IMG/VR virus record: IMGVR_UViG_3300044641_009805
Coordinates: 186,001-250,000 of that record
Length of the DNA: 64,000 bases
DNA from: a virus
Reading direction: 5' to 3' (one strand)
The position numbers and the translations under genes are program-made. This document shows, piece after piece, positions 43,832-52,681 of the stretch. The notes under the pieces were generated by a model. That model ran no database searches. It saw only the letters and a list, made by a program, of their open reading frames with translations, and was not told the DNA's origin. Position 1 is the stretch's first letter. Each line of letters starts with the position of its first letter.

Positions 43832-46800
43832 ATGACGAGAGACAATAAAACAGCTTCACCTACCAGATTCGTGGGTCTTCATGCGCATTCTACATTTTCG
43901 CAGTACGATGGTCTCGATTATCCTCAAGAGCACATTGATTACGTGCTAGAAAATGGCATGGACGCTTGGTCGTTGACTGACCATGGTAACATGAATGGAT
44001 TCTGTCACGCTTTTCTTCATGCCGAAAAGATGAAAAAGTCAGGAAAGAACTTTAAGTTTATCCCTGGCTGCGAGATGTACGTTCATCCTGATCTTACCCA
44101 GTGGAAAAAAGATCTGGAAGCGTCCAAGGTAAAACCTGCAAAGGACGAGTCCATCATTACTCCTATCACCGCGGTCGTTGATGGCGATGACGAGACGACA
44201 GACGTTGGTACGGATGAAGCAGCTTTGACTGTTGAGAACGAGGACGAGACGAAGTCAGGTAAATACAATGATCCCGTCAAGCGTCGTCATCATCTAGTCG
44301 TTCTACCAAAAACCTCAGTAGGCCTTCAACGTCTGTTCCACCTGGTATCCAGGGGATACATGGAAGGATTTTATCGATTCCCTCGAATCGATTATTCGAT
44401 GCTAAAAGAAGCAGCAAAAGGTGATCATCTCATGATCAGCACAGCTTGTTTAGGTGGTCCTTTGGCTTTCGACGCTTTCGAACAGCTTCAAAAAGTTCCG
44501 TTCGAAGAATTGAAACACCAATTGCTTAACGACAGATCACTTTTGGATCGTATCATTGCTACGATGAGTAACACTTACGACAAGTTAGTTGATGCCGTCG
44601 GTCGCGATAACGTATGTCTTGAACTACAATTCAACAAGCTCCCTGCTCAGCATCTTGTTAATCGAGCTCTCATTGAGTTTTCCAAACGAAATTCCCTGCG
44701 CGATAGAGTGGTGGTTACTTGCGACTCGCACTATTCACGACCAGAAAACTGGAAAGAACGAGAGATTTATAAGAAGCTAGGTTGGCTTAACTATCAAAAC
44801 TTTGATCCAAGCTTGTTGCCTAAGTCTAAGGACGATTTAAAATGCGAATTGTATCCCAAAAATGCCAAGCAGGTGTGGGAATCTTATTTGTCTACGACGG
44901 AAGGCATGGATTTCTATGACGATGAATTTGTTAAGGACGCGATTGAAAGAACCCATGATATCGTTCATAACGAATTAGGTGACATTCAGCCTGACAAGAC
45001 AATGAAGCTTCCTTCTTACGTGATCCCTGAGGGAACCACGGAAGATAAGGCACTCGTGGTTGCGTGTAAAAATGGATTGAAGTGGAGAGGTCTAGACTCA
45101 AGACAAGACTACATCGACAGAATCAAATATGAGCTAGGCATCATCAAAGGTAAGAAGTTCTCTAGGTACTTCTTGACGATGAAGGCTATCATGGATATTG
45201 CTCGTGAGCATATGTTGATCGGACCAGGTCGTGGATCAGCTGCTGGTTCACTTGTAGCCTATGTTCTTGGAATTACGAATTTGGATCCAATTGAATATGA
45301 TCTTTCTTTTGAAAGATTTTTGAATCCTTCTAGAACAGGTGCCCCTGATATTGACTCTGACATCTCTGATCGAGATTTATTGATTGAACTTCTTAGAAAG
45401 AATCTTGGCGAAAGGAACGTCATTCCTATCTCCAACTACAACACCTTCAGGTTAAAGAGCCTCATTAAAGATATTGCTCGATTCTACAGTATCCCTTTTG
45501 AGGAAGTCAACGCTGCTCTTGCTCCTGTCGAGGATGATGTCAAGAAGGAGGTCTTTAAACCAGGAACAGACAAGAACTTGTTCGTTCTTACATACGAAGA
45601 CGCCATCAAATATTCAAAGTCTCTACAAGACTTCATTGCTGCACACCCCGAGGTGGCCGAACCAATTGAGATTTTATTCAAGCAAAACCGTTCTTTGGGC
45701 CGCCACGCCGGTGGCGTCATCGTATCAGAAGATGTCGCCGAAAGAATGCCTCTAATCCTTGCTCGCGGTGAGGCCCAGACACCTTGGGTCGAAGGCATGA
45801 ACTATAAACATCTCGAAGAATTTGGGTGGATCAAGTTCGATCTGCTAGGTCTTGAAACCTTGCGTATCATCGAACGATGCATCGGCCTAATCCTCGAGCG
45901 CCGGGAAGGTGTAAAAAATCCTGATTTTAAGCAAATTCGAGCGTGGTTTGATAAGCATATGGATCCGAAGAACATTGATCTGAACGATCAAAAAGTCTAC
46001 GAATATGTTTACCACGAAGGTAGGTTCGCAGGTATCTTCCAGCTAACACAAACAGGTGCTCAGCGGCTGTTTACGAAGGCTAAACCACGTAGCATCATCG
46101 ACATTGCCACTCTTACTTCGATCTATCGTCCTGGTCCTCTTGCGGCTAACGTGGATAAACTTTATATTGATGCAAAGAATAATCCTGACAAGATTGATTA
46201 TCAACATCCGTTGATCAAAAAAGTCCTCGAGTCTACATACGGTTGTATCATCTTTCAAGAGCAGACCATGAGGTTATGTTCTGTGGTGGCGGGATTCCCT
46301 GAGGCTGAGACTGACACCATCCGTCGTAACATTATGAAGCGCAGCGCGTCTAAGAAAGACGATGCTGCAGCGGATGCGAGGAAAGCAAAAGAAGAGTTCG
46401 TGTTAGGTGCTGTGAAGAATGGCGTAAACGAGAAGGTCGCATCTGAACTATACGATAAGATTCTATTCTTCTCTGGATACGGCTTTAATGCCTCGCATGC
46501 CGTGTCTTATGCAATTGATTCTTACTATTGCGCTTGGCTCTTGACTTATTATGAAGAGGAATGGCTATGCGCATATCTCGAATCGATGTCAGGAAACGAC
46601 GAGAAACGAGCCAAAGCTTTTTCAGAAGTAAAAGCGCTAGGATATAAGATCGTTCCAATTGACGTAAACTACGCGACAAAGAGCTGGACAATCTTGGAAG
46701 GTAAACGATTCATGCCAAGCTTCTTGTCTTGCAAGGGAATTGGAGAGGCTGCTATCGATGAAATCGTCGAGAACAGACCTTACAAGAGTGTCGAAGAGAT

Positions 46801-47416
46801 GTTGTGGAATGATGATGGTTCATGGAAACATTCCAAATTTAACAAGCGAGCTTTTGAAGGTCTCATCTCCATCAGAGCGTTTGACTCTCTTGACTGCGTA
46901 GGTGAAGGAAAAACATTTAACAGCTACAAACAGATGCATCACATCTTGATTGATAAAGGTGCCGATATCAAGAAAACTTCAAAGAAAAATCCTACTCTCG
47001 GTATGGAAAACTTTCGAAATCTTTTGATAGAAACAAATGACATGGATGAGTGGACTCGTGGGGAGTTGGTTGACAACAGCGTGAAATATCTTGGATCATT
47101 CAACTCTAACATTTTAGTTTCTCAAGAACTGATTGCAAAGCTAGAATCTAAAGGTGTCAAATCCATCGACCTCATCGAGCAAACTGACGTTTATTGGTTC
47201 ATTATTTCTGACGTAAAAGAAAAAAAGACGAAGAACGGAAAGCCATACTTGCTTCTGACGGCAATAGGCCTTGAAGGCCAAACCCGTCGGATCTTTTGTT
47301 GGGGATGGGATGGCCGAACTGAGTTGCCGAAGTACTCCACATGCATAGCAGAAATTACTGTCGATAATTACGGTAATAAAACTTTTATGAGCAAGGTTAA
47401 GGTAATCGATGAATAA
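43832..47416 (+). CDS. dnaE: DNA polymerase III alpha subunit (family C replicative polymerase)
   Basis: A 1194-residue protein, the usual DnaE length. The N-terminal PHP domain starts GLHAHSTFSQYDGL and includes DHGNMNGF. Catalytic Asp residues are in PDIDSDIS (Asp506, Asp508) and KFDLLGL (Asp670), matching E. coli Asp401, Asp403, Asp555. GRGSAAGSLVAYVLGI and IIFQEQTMR are conserved palm/finger motifs. The C-terminal domain has an OB-fold-like region. Family C replicases are unusual in phages with a T4-like tail; together with the small family A enzyme the phage encodes two DNA polymerases. No intein, though this gene is a known split-intein host. Confidence 0.92.
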   Translation: MTRDNKTASPTRFVGLHAHSTFSQYDGLDYPQEHIDYVLENGMDAWSLTDHGNMNGFCHAFLHAEKMKKSGKNFKFIPGCEMYVHPDLTQWKKDLEASKVKPAKDESIITPITAVVDGDDETTDVGTDEAALTVENEDETKSGKYNDPVKRRHHLVVLPKTSVGLQRLFHLVSRGYMEGFYRFPRIDYSMLKEAAKGDHLMISTACLGGPLAFDAFEQLQKVPFEELKHQLLNDRSLLDRIIATMSNTYDKLVDAVGRDNVCLELQFNKLPAQHLVNRALIEFSKRNSLRDRVVVTCDSHYSRPENWKEREIYKKLGWLNYQNFDPSLLPKSKDDLKCELYPKNAKQVWESYLSTTEGMDFYDDEFVKDAIERTHDIVHNELGDIQPDKTMKLPSYVIPEGTTEDKALVVACKNGLKWRGLDSRQDYIDRIKYELGIIKGKKFSRYFLTMKAIMDIAREHMLIGPGRGSAAGSLVAYVLGITNLDPIEYDLSFERFLNPSRTGAPDIDSDISDRDLLIELLRKNLGERNVIPISNYNTFRLKSLIKDIARFYSIPFEEVNAALAPVEDDVKKEVFKPGTDKNLFVLTYEDAIKYSKSLQDFIAAHPEVAEPIEILFKQNRSLGRHAGGVIVSEDVAERMPLILARGEAQTPWVEGMNYKHLEEFGWIKFDLLGLETLRIIERCIGLILERREGVKNPDFKQIRAWFDKHMDPKNIDLNDQKVYEYVYHEGRFAGIFQLTQTGAQRLFTKAKPRSIIDIATLTSIYRPGPLAANVDKLYIDAKNNPDKIDYQHPLIKKVLESTYGCIIFQEQTMRLCSVVAGFPEAETDTIRRNIMKRSASKKDDAAADARKAKEEFVLGAVKNGVNEKVASELYDKILFFSGYGFNASHAVSYAIDSYYCAWLLTYYEEEWLCAYLESMSGNDEKRAKAFSEVKALGYKIVPIDVNYATKSWTILEGKRFMPSFLSCKGIGEAAIDEIVENRPYKSVEEMLWNDDGSWKHSKFNKRAFEGLISIRAFDSLDCVGEGKTFNSYKQMHHILIDKGADIKKTSKKNPTLGMENFRNLLIETNDMDEWTRGELVDNSVKYLGSFNSNILVSQELIAKLESKGVKSIDLIEQTDVYWFIISDVKEKKTKNGKPYLLLTAIGLEGQTRRIFCWGWDGRTELPKYSTCIAEITVDNYGNKTFMSKVKVIDE

Positions 47417-47942
47417 CATGCATACTGTCGTAATTTTTGAAGGATGTGATAAAGTTGGTAAGACTGAAATGGCTCGTGAGCTTTCGCGACGAATGGAGAT
47501 TCCATATTTCAAGAATAAATCAGAATGGAAAGCGTTTAGCTCAGATCCAGATTATTTCGTGAAGGCTCTTCGATACGGAGACCCTTACTTCTACACTTTT
47601 CTTCGAGACACCAAGACGTCTGTTATTCTTGATCGATCGTACCCTTCAGAGTGGGTGTATTCAAGAGTTTACGATAGAAAGACCGATCATGATGCTCTGT
47701 CTCATATTGATTTTCTTGCAGCTTCTTTTGGCGTTAAGATAGTCATTCCGTATAGGACTTCTTATTCTGGTCTAAAAGACGATATTCATAACATAGGCGA
47801 ATATCATCTACAAAAATTGTCAGACATGTATGAAGAATTTGCAAAGTGGACCAAATGTGACGTACTACGCTTTTGCATTGATTCTGAAAACCTAGAATGG
47901 GAAATGGAGACCATTCGTAAATTCTTGAAAAAGGAGGCATGA
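47409..47942 (+). CDS. P-loop deoxynucleoside monophosphate kinase-like protein
   Basis: A 177-residue protein with P-loop FEGCDKVGKTEMA near residues 10-22 and a DRSYPSEWVYS element of the thymidylate-kinase group. It starts inside the last codons of dnaE. It is more divergent than the Tmk at 30479. Located at the head of the cluster with a glycosyltransferase-like protein, epimerases and a dCMP hydroxymethylase-like enzyme, it may phosphorylate a modified nucleotide, as T4 gp1 does. That role is inference. Confidence 0.7.
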   Translation: MNNMHTVVIFEGCDKVGKTEMARELSRRMEIPYFKNKSEWKAFSSDPDYFVKALRYGDPYFYTFLRDTKTSVILDRSYPSEWVYSRVYDRKTDHDALSHIDFLAASFGVKIVIPYRTSYSGLKDDIHNIGEYHLQKLSDMYEEFAKWTKCDVLRFCIDSENLEWEMETIRKFLKKEA

Positions 47943-48967
47943 TGCGCATCGGAATTAGTTATTGGGGTTTTTGTGAGCCTTTTGGAGCATCAGGAGAAGC
48001 AAAAACGCCTGATGGTCATCGGTATGGTCGTCCTATTTTTGTGAACGCAGCTGTCGCATCAGGACATCAGATTTATGCGTTACAAAAGCGTAGAGAAGTT
48101 GTGCCATATAAAAACATCAATTATGATGAGGGATTTCCTGACATAGATGTTTTATTTGTTGAGTGGCGATGGCCAACTTATAAAAATTCAGGAGAAAATC
48201 CTGCCGAACCTGATCTGCTCAGGCAAAATGAGCTTCTTCGGCACTATCACGGAAAGATTCCTGTCGTTATTTGGGATTGTGATTATAAGGTGACACCAGA
48301 AGATGAGCTAGCATGGCCTAAAGCTATAATTGCAGATCCCGCATTTGAACCAAGATATTTGACCAGAAAAAGAGAAAGATTGATGTTTTGGACAGATTGG
48401 CAATTTTTGCTGCAACCGTCCAACGTGTCTTTTGAATATGGCTATGTGGGAAACAATTATGAAAGACCAGAAGCATTTTATCAGTACTATTCCTCACCAT
48501 CAAGAGAGCTAAGAAATCTGGGAATACAGACGACGGTTCATGGTAATTGGTTAGAAGTTTCTCCTGAGAGAGAACATCCTACATCATTGATAAAACAGCA
48601 TCCCTTCGTTTCATTCGCTCAACGCTTGAATTTTCATGATTCAATGAAAAGGTTGAATTCTTTTATCTGCGCAACACACATAACCAAGCCAGAATACGCC
48701 AAACGTGGGTTTGCGTCTCCTCGTTACTTAGAAAATATGGCTGTGGGCACGCCTGCTTTGGTCCCATCAGAGTTTTTGATCCCAAACTTATTAGGAAGTG
48801 AGTGGACAGTATCGACGTCAGAACAAGTAATTGCTCAAGTTAAATACATCAGCAAACTTTCTTATGAATTCAGGGTTTCTTTAGTCAAAGAACAAATGAC
48901 GATTTTGAAAAATAAGAATGTATTTTCTGTAAGCGACGTAATAGATTTCTTGGAGACACTCGTATGA
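47942..48967 (+). CDS. Glycosyltransferase-like protein, possibly DNA-modifying
   Basis: A 341-residue protein starting in the overlap with the kinase stop (ATG at 47939 or 47942). The N terminus MRIGISYWGF with a following FVNAAVASGHQIYALQKR resembles the first beta-alpha unit of GT-B glycosyltransferases. The C-terminal part has PRYLENMAVGTPALVPSEF, the nucleotide-sugar-binding Glu motif of GT-B enzymes. The substrate is not known. Context with sugar epimerases and a dCMP hydroxymethylase-like gene suggests transfer of sugar to modified DNA bases, by analogy with T4 glucosyltransferases. Confidence 0.6.
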   Translation: MRIGISYWGFCEPFGASGEAKTPDGHRYGRPIFVNAAVASGHQIYALQKRREVVPYKNINYDEGFPDIDVLFVEWRWPTYKNSGENPAEPDLLRQNELLRHYHGKIPVVIWDCDYKVTPEDELAWPKAIIADPAFEPRYLTRKRERLMFWTDWQFLLQPSNVSFEYGYVGNNYERPEAFYQYYSSPSRELRNLGIQTTVHGNWLEVSPEREHPTSLIKQHPFVSFAQRLNFHDSMKRLNSFICATHITKPEYAKRGFASPRYLENMAVGTPALVPSEFLIPNLLGSEWTVSTSEQVIAQVKYISKLSYEFRVSLVKEQMTILKNKNVFSVSDVIDFLETLV

Positions 48968-49965
48968 TGAAAAAAGATAAGGTTCTAATCACAGGCGTAG
49001 CTGGACTTCTTGGGGCAAATTTTTCTAGATATCTGTTGTCCAGAGGTTATGATGTCGTTGGGATTGATGATTTAAGCGGCGGATATCTAGATTCTGTTCC
49101 AAAAGAAATGACATTCTACGACGTAGACTTGGTAGATCGTCATAAAACAGAAGAGGTATTTGCAAAAGAAAAACCTGATTATGTTTTCCATTTTGCTGCG
49201 TACGCAGCAGAAGGATTGAGTCCTTTCATTAGAAATTACAACTACACAAACAACGTGTTAGCTTCCGCTAATGTAATTAATGCTTGTGTAAATCATGATA
49301 TCAAAAAGATTGTTTTTACCTCATCGATGGCGGTATATGGAGTAGGCAATCCACCCTTTACAGAAGATCAGCTACCAACCCCAGAGGATCCTTACGGTAT
49401 TGCGAAATATGCAGTAGAGATGGATCTCAAACTTGCACATGAAATGTTTGGACTAAGATACAGCATTGTTCGCCCGCACAACGTTGTTGGCATTTATCAA
49501 AATATTTGGGATAGGTATCGAAACGTTATAGGCATTTGGATTCGTAAAGCTCTTGTTGGAGAACCGCTGACTATCTTTGGAGACGGTACACAAAAACGTG
49601 CTTTTTCAGACATCAAGTTCTATATGGCTCCTTTTGAAAAGCTTATGACGTCTTTTGACGGTGAAACTTTCAACATAGGAGCTGATAAAGATTTCACAAT
49701 TAACGAAGCTTGCGATCTCGTGATGGACGTTGCAGCTGAGCTTGGAGTTAAAGCGACCAAGGTTCATTTAGAAAAACGCAATGAAGTGCACACTGCATAC
49801 TGCGATCACAGTAAAGCTCATAAGCTGTTAGGGTTTAAAGATGAAACTAATCTTAGAGATATGATTAAAGAAATGTTTGTCTGGGCTATGAAGCAGCCTG
49901 ATAGACAAATAAAGAACATGGATTATGAGATTGAAAAGAACATGTACTCTTTTTGGAAGAAATGA
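48964..49965 (+). CDS. NAD-dependent nucleotide-sugar epimerase/dehydratase (SDR family)
   Basis: A 333-residue extended SDR enzyme. It has the GxxGxxG cofactor motif (GVAGLLG, residues ~11-17), a Ser-Met-Ala triad region (FTSSMAVYG) and the catalytic YGIAK. The C-terminal part binds the sugar nucleotide. Family members interconvert UDP- or GDP-sugars. It overlaps the glycosyltransferase-like gene by four bases (ATGA). A second SDR enzyme of different subtype is at 51713, so the phage makes at least one special sugar nucleotide. Confidence 0.8.
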   Translation: MMKKDKVLITGVAGLLGANFSRYLLSRGYDVVGIDDLSGGYLDSVPKEMTFYDVDLVDRHKTEEVFAKEKPDYVFHFAAYAAEGLSPFIRNYNYTNNVLASANVINACVNHDIKKIVFTSSMAVYGVGNPPFTEDQLPTPEDPYGIAKYAVEMDLKLAHEMFGLRYSIVRPHNVVGIYQNIWDRYRNVIGIWIRKALVGEPLTIFGDGTQKRAFSDIKFYMAPFEKLMTSFDGETFNIGADKDFTINEACDLVMDVAAELGVKATKVHLEKRNEVHTAYCDHSKAHKLLGFKDETNLRDMIKEMFVWAMKQPDRQIKNMDYEIEKNMYSFWKK

Positions 49966-49967
49966 TT

Positions 49968-50750
49968 ATGACTTTTCCTGAAAAATTAGCTGATAGAGAA
50001 AAATACATTTTTGATCAAGTTTTAGCTGGCAATTTTGATGCAGAATGGGTTCCTCTCGAATTTTCTTCAGGAGGAAGAACCATTAAATTCAATGTGATGA
50101 ATGATGCATTGAAAATTGACGGCATAAGAGTTAATGTATCTGCAGAACTTCAGCAAAAGTTAGCAGATGTATTTAATGCGTCTTTATTGACAACACATAT
50201 CGCTGACTTAATGTTTATCAATGCCACGCACCGAGTAGAGCCCTGTCCTATGACGATATCTTCGACAGTCGATTCTATGATTAAACACAGCAAAATGGTC
50301 GATGGAAAAGTTGGGTTTAATGTGACAGGATTAGTAGCTTCTCCTGGAAAGCATTGGATTTTAGATAAGAAACTAGACTTAAATCCTAGAAGAGCTTGTA
50401 ACTATGGGTGGCATTTCGTTGGTACGAACTACAAGGGTATAAAAGGTCACCCAACTGGATCTAAGCAGAACAAGCTAAATGGATCGACGATGTCAGTGAT
50501 CCAGCCGAATGCAACTGCCCATGATATGAAACATTCTGATTATTCTCAAATTTGTCAGCTTGTTTCTCAAGCTTGTTGGATCGACGGTGTCATACACCGT
50601 TTATCTGACGTTCTGCAAGATCCAACGAATTGTGATCTTGCTACCGCTAATGGTCCTTTAAGTTTTGTTAGACAACCTGGTACGTCTCCTTTTGTCGGAA
50701 CTTCTGTTATGTTTCCTGTAAAAATTACTTCGCAAGGAGGAATTGTATGA
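49968..50750 (+). CDS. Conserved hypothetical protein
   Basis: A 260-residue protein. Distinctive elements are PCPMTISSTVDSM, NPRRACNYGWHFVG, HPTGSKQN and ATAHDMKHSDYSQICQLV. The distribution of His, Cys and Tyr suggests an enzyme, and I recall similar proteins in phage and actinobacterial genomes, but I do not know a function. ATG 49968 is the first in-frame Met; an upstream TTG lies inside the preceding gene. It overlaps the zinc-ribbon gene that follows by four bases. Confidence 0.6.
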   Translation: MTFPEKLADREKYIFDQVLAGNFDAEWVPLEFSSGGRTIKFNVMNDALKIDGIRVNVSAELQQKLADVFNASLLTTHIADLMFINATHRVEPCPMTISSTVDSMIKHSKMVDGKVGFNVTGLVASPGKHWILDKKLDLNPRRACNYGWHFVGTNYKGIKGHPTGSKQNKLNGSTMSVIQPNATAHDMKHSDYSQICQLVSQACWIDGVIHRLSDVLQDPTNCDLATANGPLSFVRQPGTSPFVGTSVMFPVKITSQGGIV

Positions 50751-50935
50751 CGTATGAATACGAATGCAAAGCTTGCAATCATCAGTTTGAAGCGGAACAA
50801 TCAATCAAAGATCCACCATTAACAAACTGCCCTCGTTGTAAGACTGACTTTTTAAGAAGGCTTATAAGCAAATCAACATTTGTTTTGAAGGGCTCTGGGT
50901 GGGCTGCTGATAACTATTCTTCAAAATCTTCTTAG
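50747..50935 (+). CDS. FmdB-type zinc ribbon protein
   Basis: A 62-residue protein with MTYEYECKACNHQFE and two Cys pairs (CKAC, CPRC) at family-typical spacing, followed by a short basic helix. FmdB-like ribbons are found as putative regulators in many genomes; no specific role is established. It overlaps the preceding gene by ATGA. Its 3' end overlaps that of the minus-strand gene by four bases. Confidence 0.7.
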   Translation: MTYEYECKACNHQFEAEQSIKDPPLTNCPRCKTDFLRRLISKSTFVLKGSGWAADNYSSKSS

Positions 50936-51660
50936 TAAGTAGGTAGCGTGTGTTGTCTCAGCGGACAATCACTTTTGTTGCGAGATGATCTAGAAGCAGG
51001 ATGCCCAGGTTTCAAGAGGTTGTGTAAGTCTTCTCCTTCTTTGCTAGCAAAGACTGATTTGACTTCGCCTGTTTCACTATTAAAGATAATAGTATACCCG
51101 CCTCTGGACATATCTAGAGGCTTTTTTATAGTGTTCATATAATCGAACCTACCTGCTTTACTCATCTCCCTATCAAACCAAGCTTCAAGCACAAAGTTAG
51201 AGACAGAAACGGGCGTGCCATTGACATCAATCTCATACGAGTCTCCTTGAACGGGGTCGCACAATTCCAATGCTACGAAAGTATGATCTCCTCTATTCGA
51301 CCAAAGATTGACGTAGGGATTGTAGAATGTTTCAAGTATTTCGTGAGATAGGACGACCGAAACAGCGTGAGTTCCCTTCAACGTAGTTCCGCCATGCTTC
51401 AATAACGGGTCCGTAAAAACTCTACACCAAACTCTTCCGTCAGGATCTTGCGTATGGTATCCAAGAGCACCAGCAACATCTGGAGAGTTAATAAGAACAA
51501 CGGGGAATCCATCATTACCACCTACCTTTATCTCCCATGGCATCCTTTCCAGGAGCGGGGCTGCTTGTTGCGTTAACTGTATTTTGCAGGCTTCAACCAT
51601 GAGGTTCAAATCTGCTTCGGAAACGTTGGTCGATTTATTGATGACATTAAACGTTCTCAT
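50932..51660 (-). CDS. Putative zincin-like metalloprotease, phage conserved
   Basis: A 242-residue protein on the minus strand. The segment SVVLSHEILETFYNP contains the HE pair of a metalloprotease-like helix with a further Glu, and an N-terminal domain includes WEIKVGGNDGFPVV. The C terminus is Ser/Arg-rich. No signal peptide or membrane segment is seen. Upstream on the minus strand is TACAATT directly before ATG, without SD, another short-leader start. Role unknown; related motifs occur in hypothetical proteins of large phages. Confidence 0.5.
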   Translation of the reverse strand: MRTFNVINKSTNVSEADLNLMVEACKIQLTQQAAPLLERMPWEIKVGGNDGFPVVLINSPDVAGALGYHTQDPDGRVWCRVFTDPLLKHGGTTLKGTHAVSVVLSHEILETFYNPYVNLWSNRGDHTFVALELCDPVQGDSYEIDVNGTPVSVSNFVLEAWFDREMSKAGRFDYMNTIKKPLDMSRGGYTIIFNSETGEVKSVFASKEGEDLHNLLKPGHPASRSSRNKSDCPLRQHTLPTY

Positions 51661-51703
51661 AATTGTAAATATGAAACAAGCTTGTTTATAATTTAAAAAG
51701 GTG

Positions 51704-51709
51704 TATAAT
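51704..51709 (+). promoter_or_regulatory. TATAAT box 3 nt before an epimerase start
   Basis: TATAAT lies only three bases (CAT) before ATG 51713; a second TATAAT is at 51687-51692, 20 nt upstream, with AAAAAGG between. Which is the real -10 box cannot be decided. The divergent minus gene starts at 51660, so promoters in both directions are expected here. Confidence 0.4.
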
Positions 51710-51712
51710 CAT

Positions 51713-52681
51713 ATGAGAATTTTATTGACGGGTGGTGCGGGCTTCATAGGCAGTAACGTCGCAAAAAGGTTGTTGGCAGAAAATATAGAGTTTGACATCG
51801 TTGACGATCTATCGAACGGTCACATGTCGTTTGTTGATCCTTCGCTGCTGGATCGTAACATTACGATTGCCAGCTTCGACTCCGAAACAATCTTAGCAAA
51901 GATAAGGTCTGGATTGTACGATGTTGTTATACACTTGGCGGCCGTCCCGCGTGTGAGTTATTCCGTCGATTTTCCCCTTGAGTCTCACAACGCAAACGTG
52001 ACAGCAACAATGAAATTGATTGATGCTTGTCGAGGAAAGATTAAACGTTTTGTCTTTGCATCCTCGTCCTCTGTTTATGGAGGTGCTGACCAGCTACCAA
52101 CTCCTCCTGATACCGCAAAGAATCCTAAATCACCTTACGCTTTGCAAAAATCTATAATTGAAGATTATTTGAAGATGTATTACGATCTTTATGGGTTCGA
52201 TTCAGTCAGCCTAAGGTTCTTTAACGTCTTTGGTCCAAATCAATTAGGAAATTCTCCTTATTCCACAGCGGTTTCTGCGTGGGTTAATGCAATTATGAAG
52301 GGGACTTCGATGCGTTCTGACGGAGACGGAACGCAATCTCGCGACATGTGTTATGTTGATAATGTTGCCGATGCATGCGTAAGAGCAGCAAAGGCAAATT
52401 TCCCATTAAAGTCTGAAACTTTAAATGTGGCTTGTGGCGACAGGACAACAAATAGAGAAATTTTGCAATTTTTGTTGAAAAAATTTCCTGATGCGAAATA
52501 CCATGATGCTCCTTGGAGACCTGGCGATGTCATGCACACTCAAGCTGATATTTCTAGGACAAAAGAAGTTTTAGGTTACACTCCCCTGGTGTATTTTTGG
52601 GAAGGATTGGAAAAAACAATCCAGTGGTATCAGGACAATTGGGAACTAATTAAAACGTTGAGTGATAAAGAGAATATATGA
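51713..52681 (+). CDS. NAD-dependent UDP-sugar epimerase (SDR family)
   Basis: A 322-residue extended SDR protein. The cofactor motif is GGAGFIG, the Ser of FASSSSVYG and the SPYALQK catalytic Tyr-Lys complete the active site, and SLRFFNVFGPNQ is typical of UDP-glucose/UDP-GalNAc-type 4-epimerases. Together with the SDR enzyme at 48964 and the glycosyltransferase-like gene it would supply a nucleotide sugar. ATG 51713 is preferred over GTG 51701 because the family's N-terminal RILLTGG begins there. It overlaps the dCMP hydroxymethylase-like gene by four bases. Confidence 0.82.
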   Translation: MRILLTGGAGFIGSNVAKRLLAENIEFDIVDDLSNGHMSFVDPSLLDRNITIASFDSETILAKIRSGLYDVVIHLAAVPRVSYSVDFPLESHNANVTATMKLIDACRGKIKRFVFASSSSVYGGADQLPTPPDTAKNPKSPYALQKSIIEDYLKMYYDLYGFDSVSLRFFNVFGPNQLGNSPYSTAVSAWVNAIMKGTSMRSDGDGTQSRDMCYVDNVADACVRAAKANFPLKSETLNVACGDRTTNREILQFLLKKFPDAKYHDAPWRPGDVMHTQADISRTKEVLGYTPLVYFWEGLEKTIQWYQDNWELIKTLSDKENI

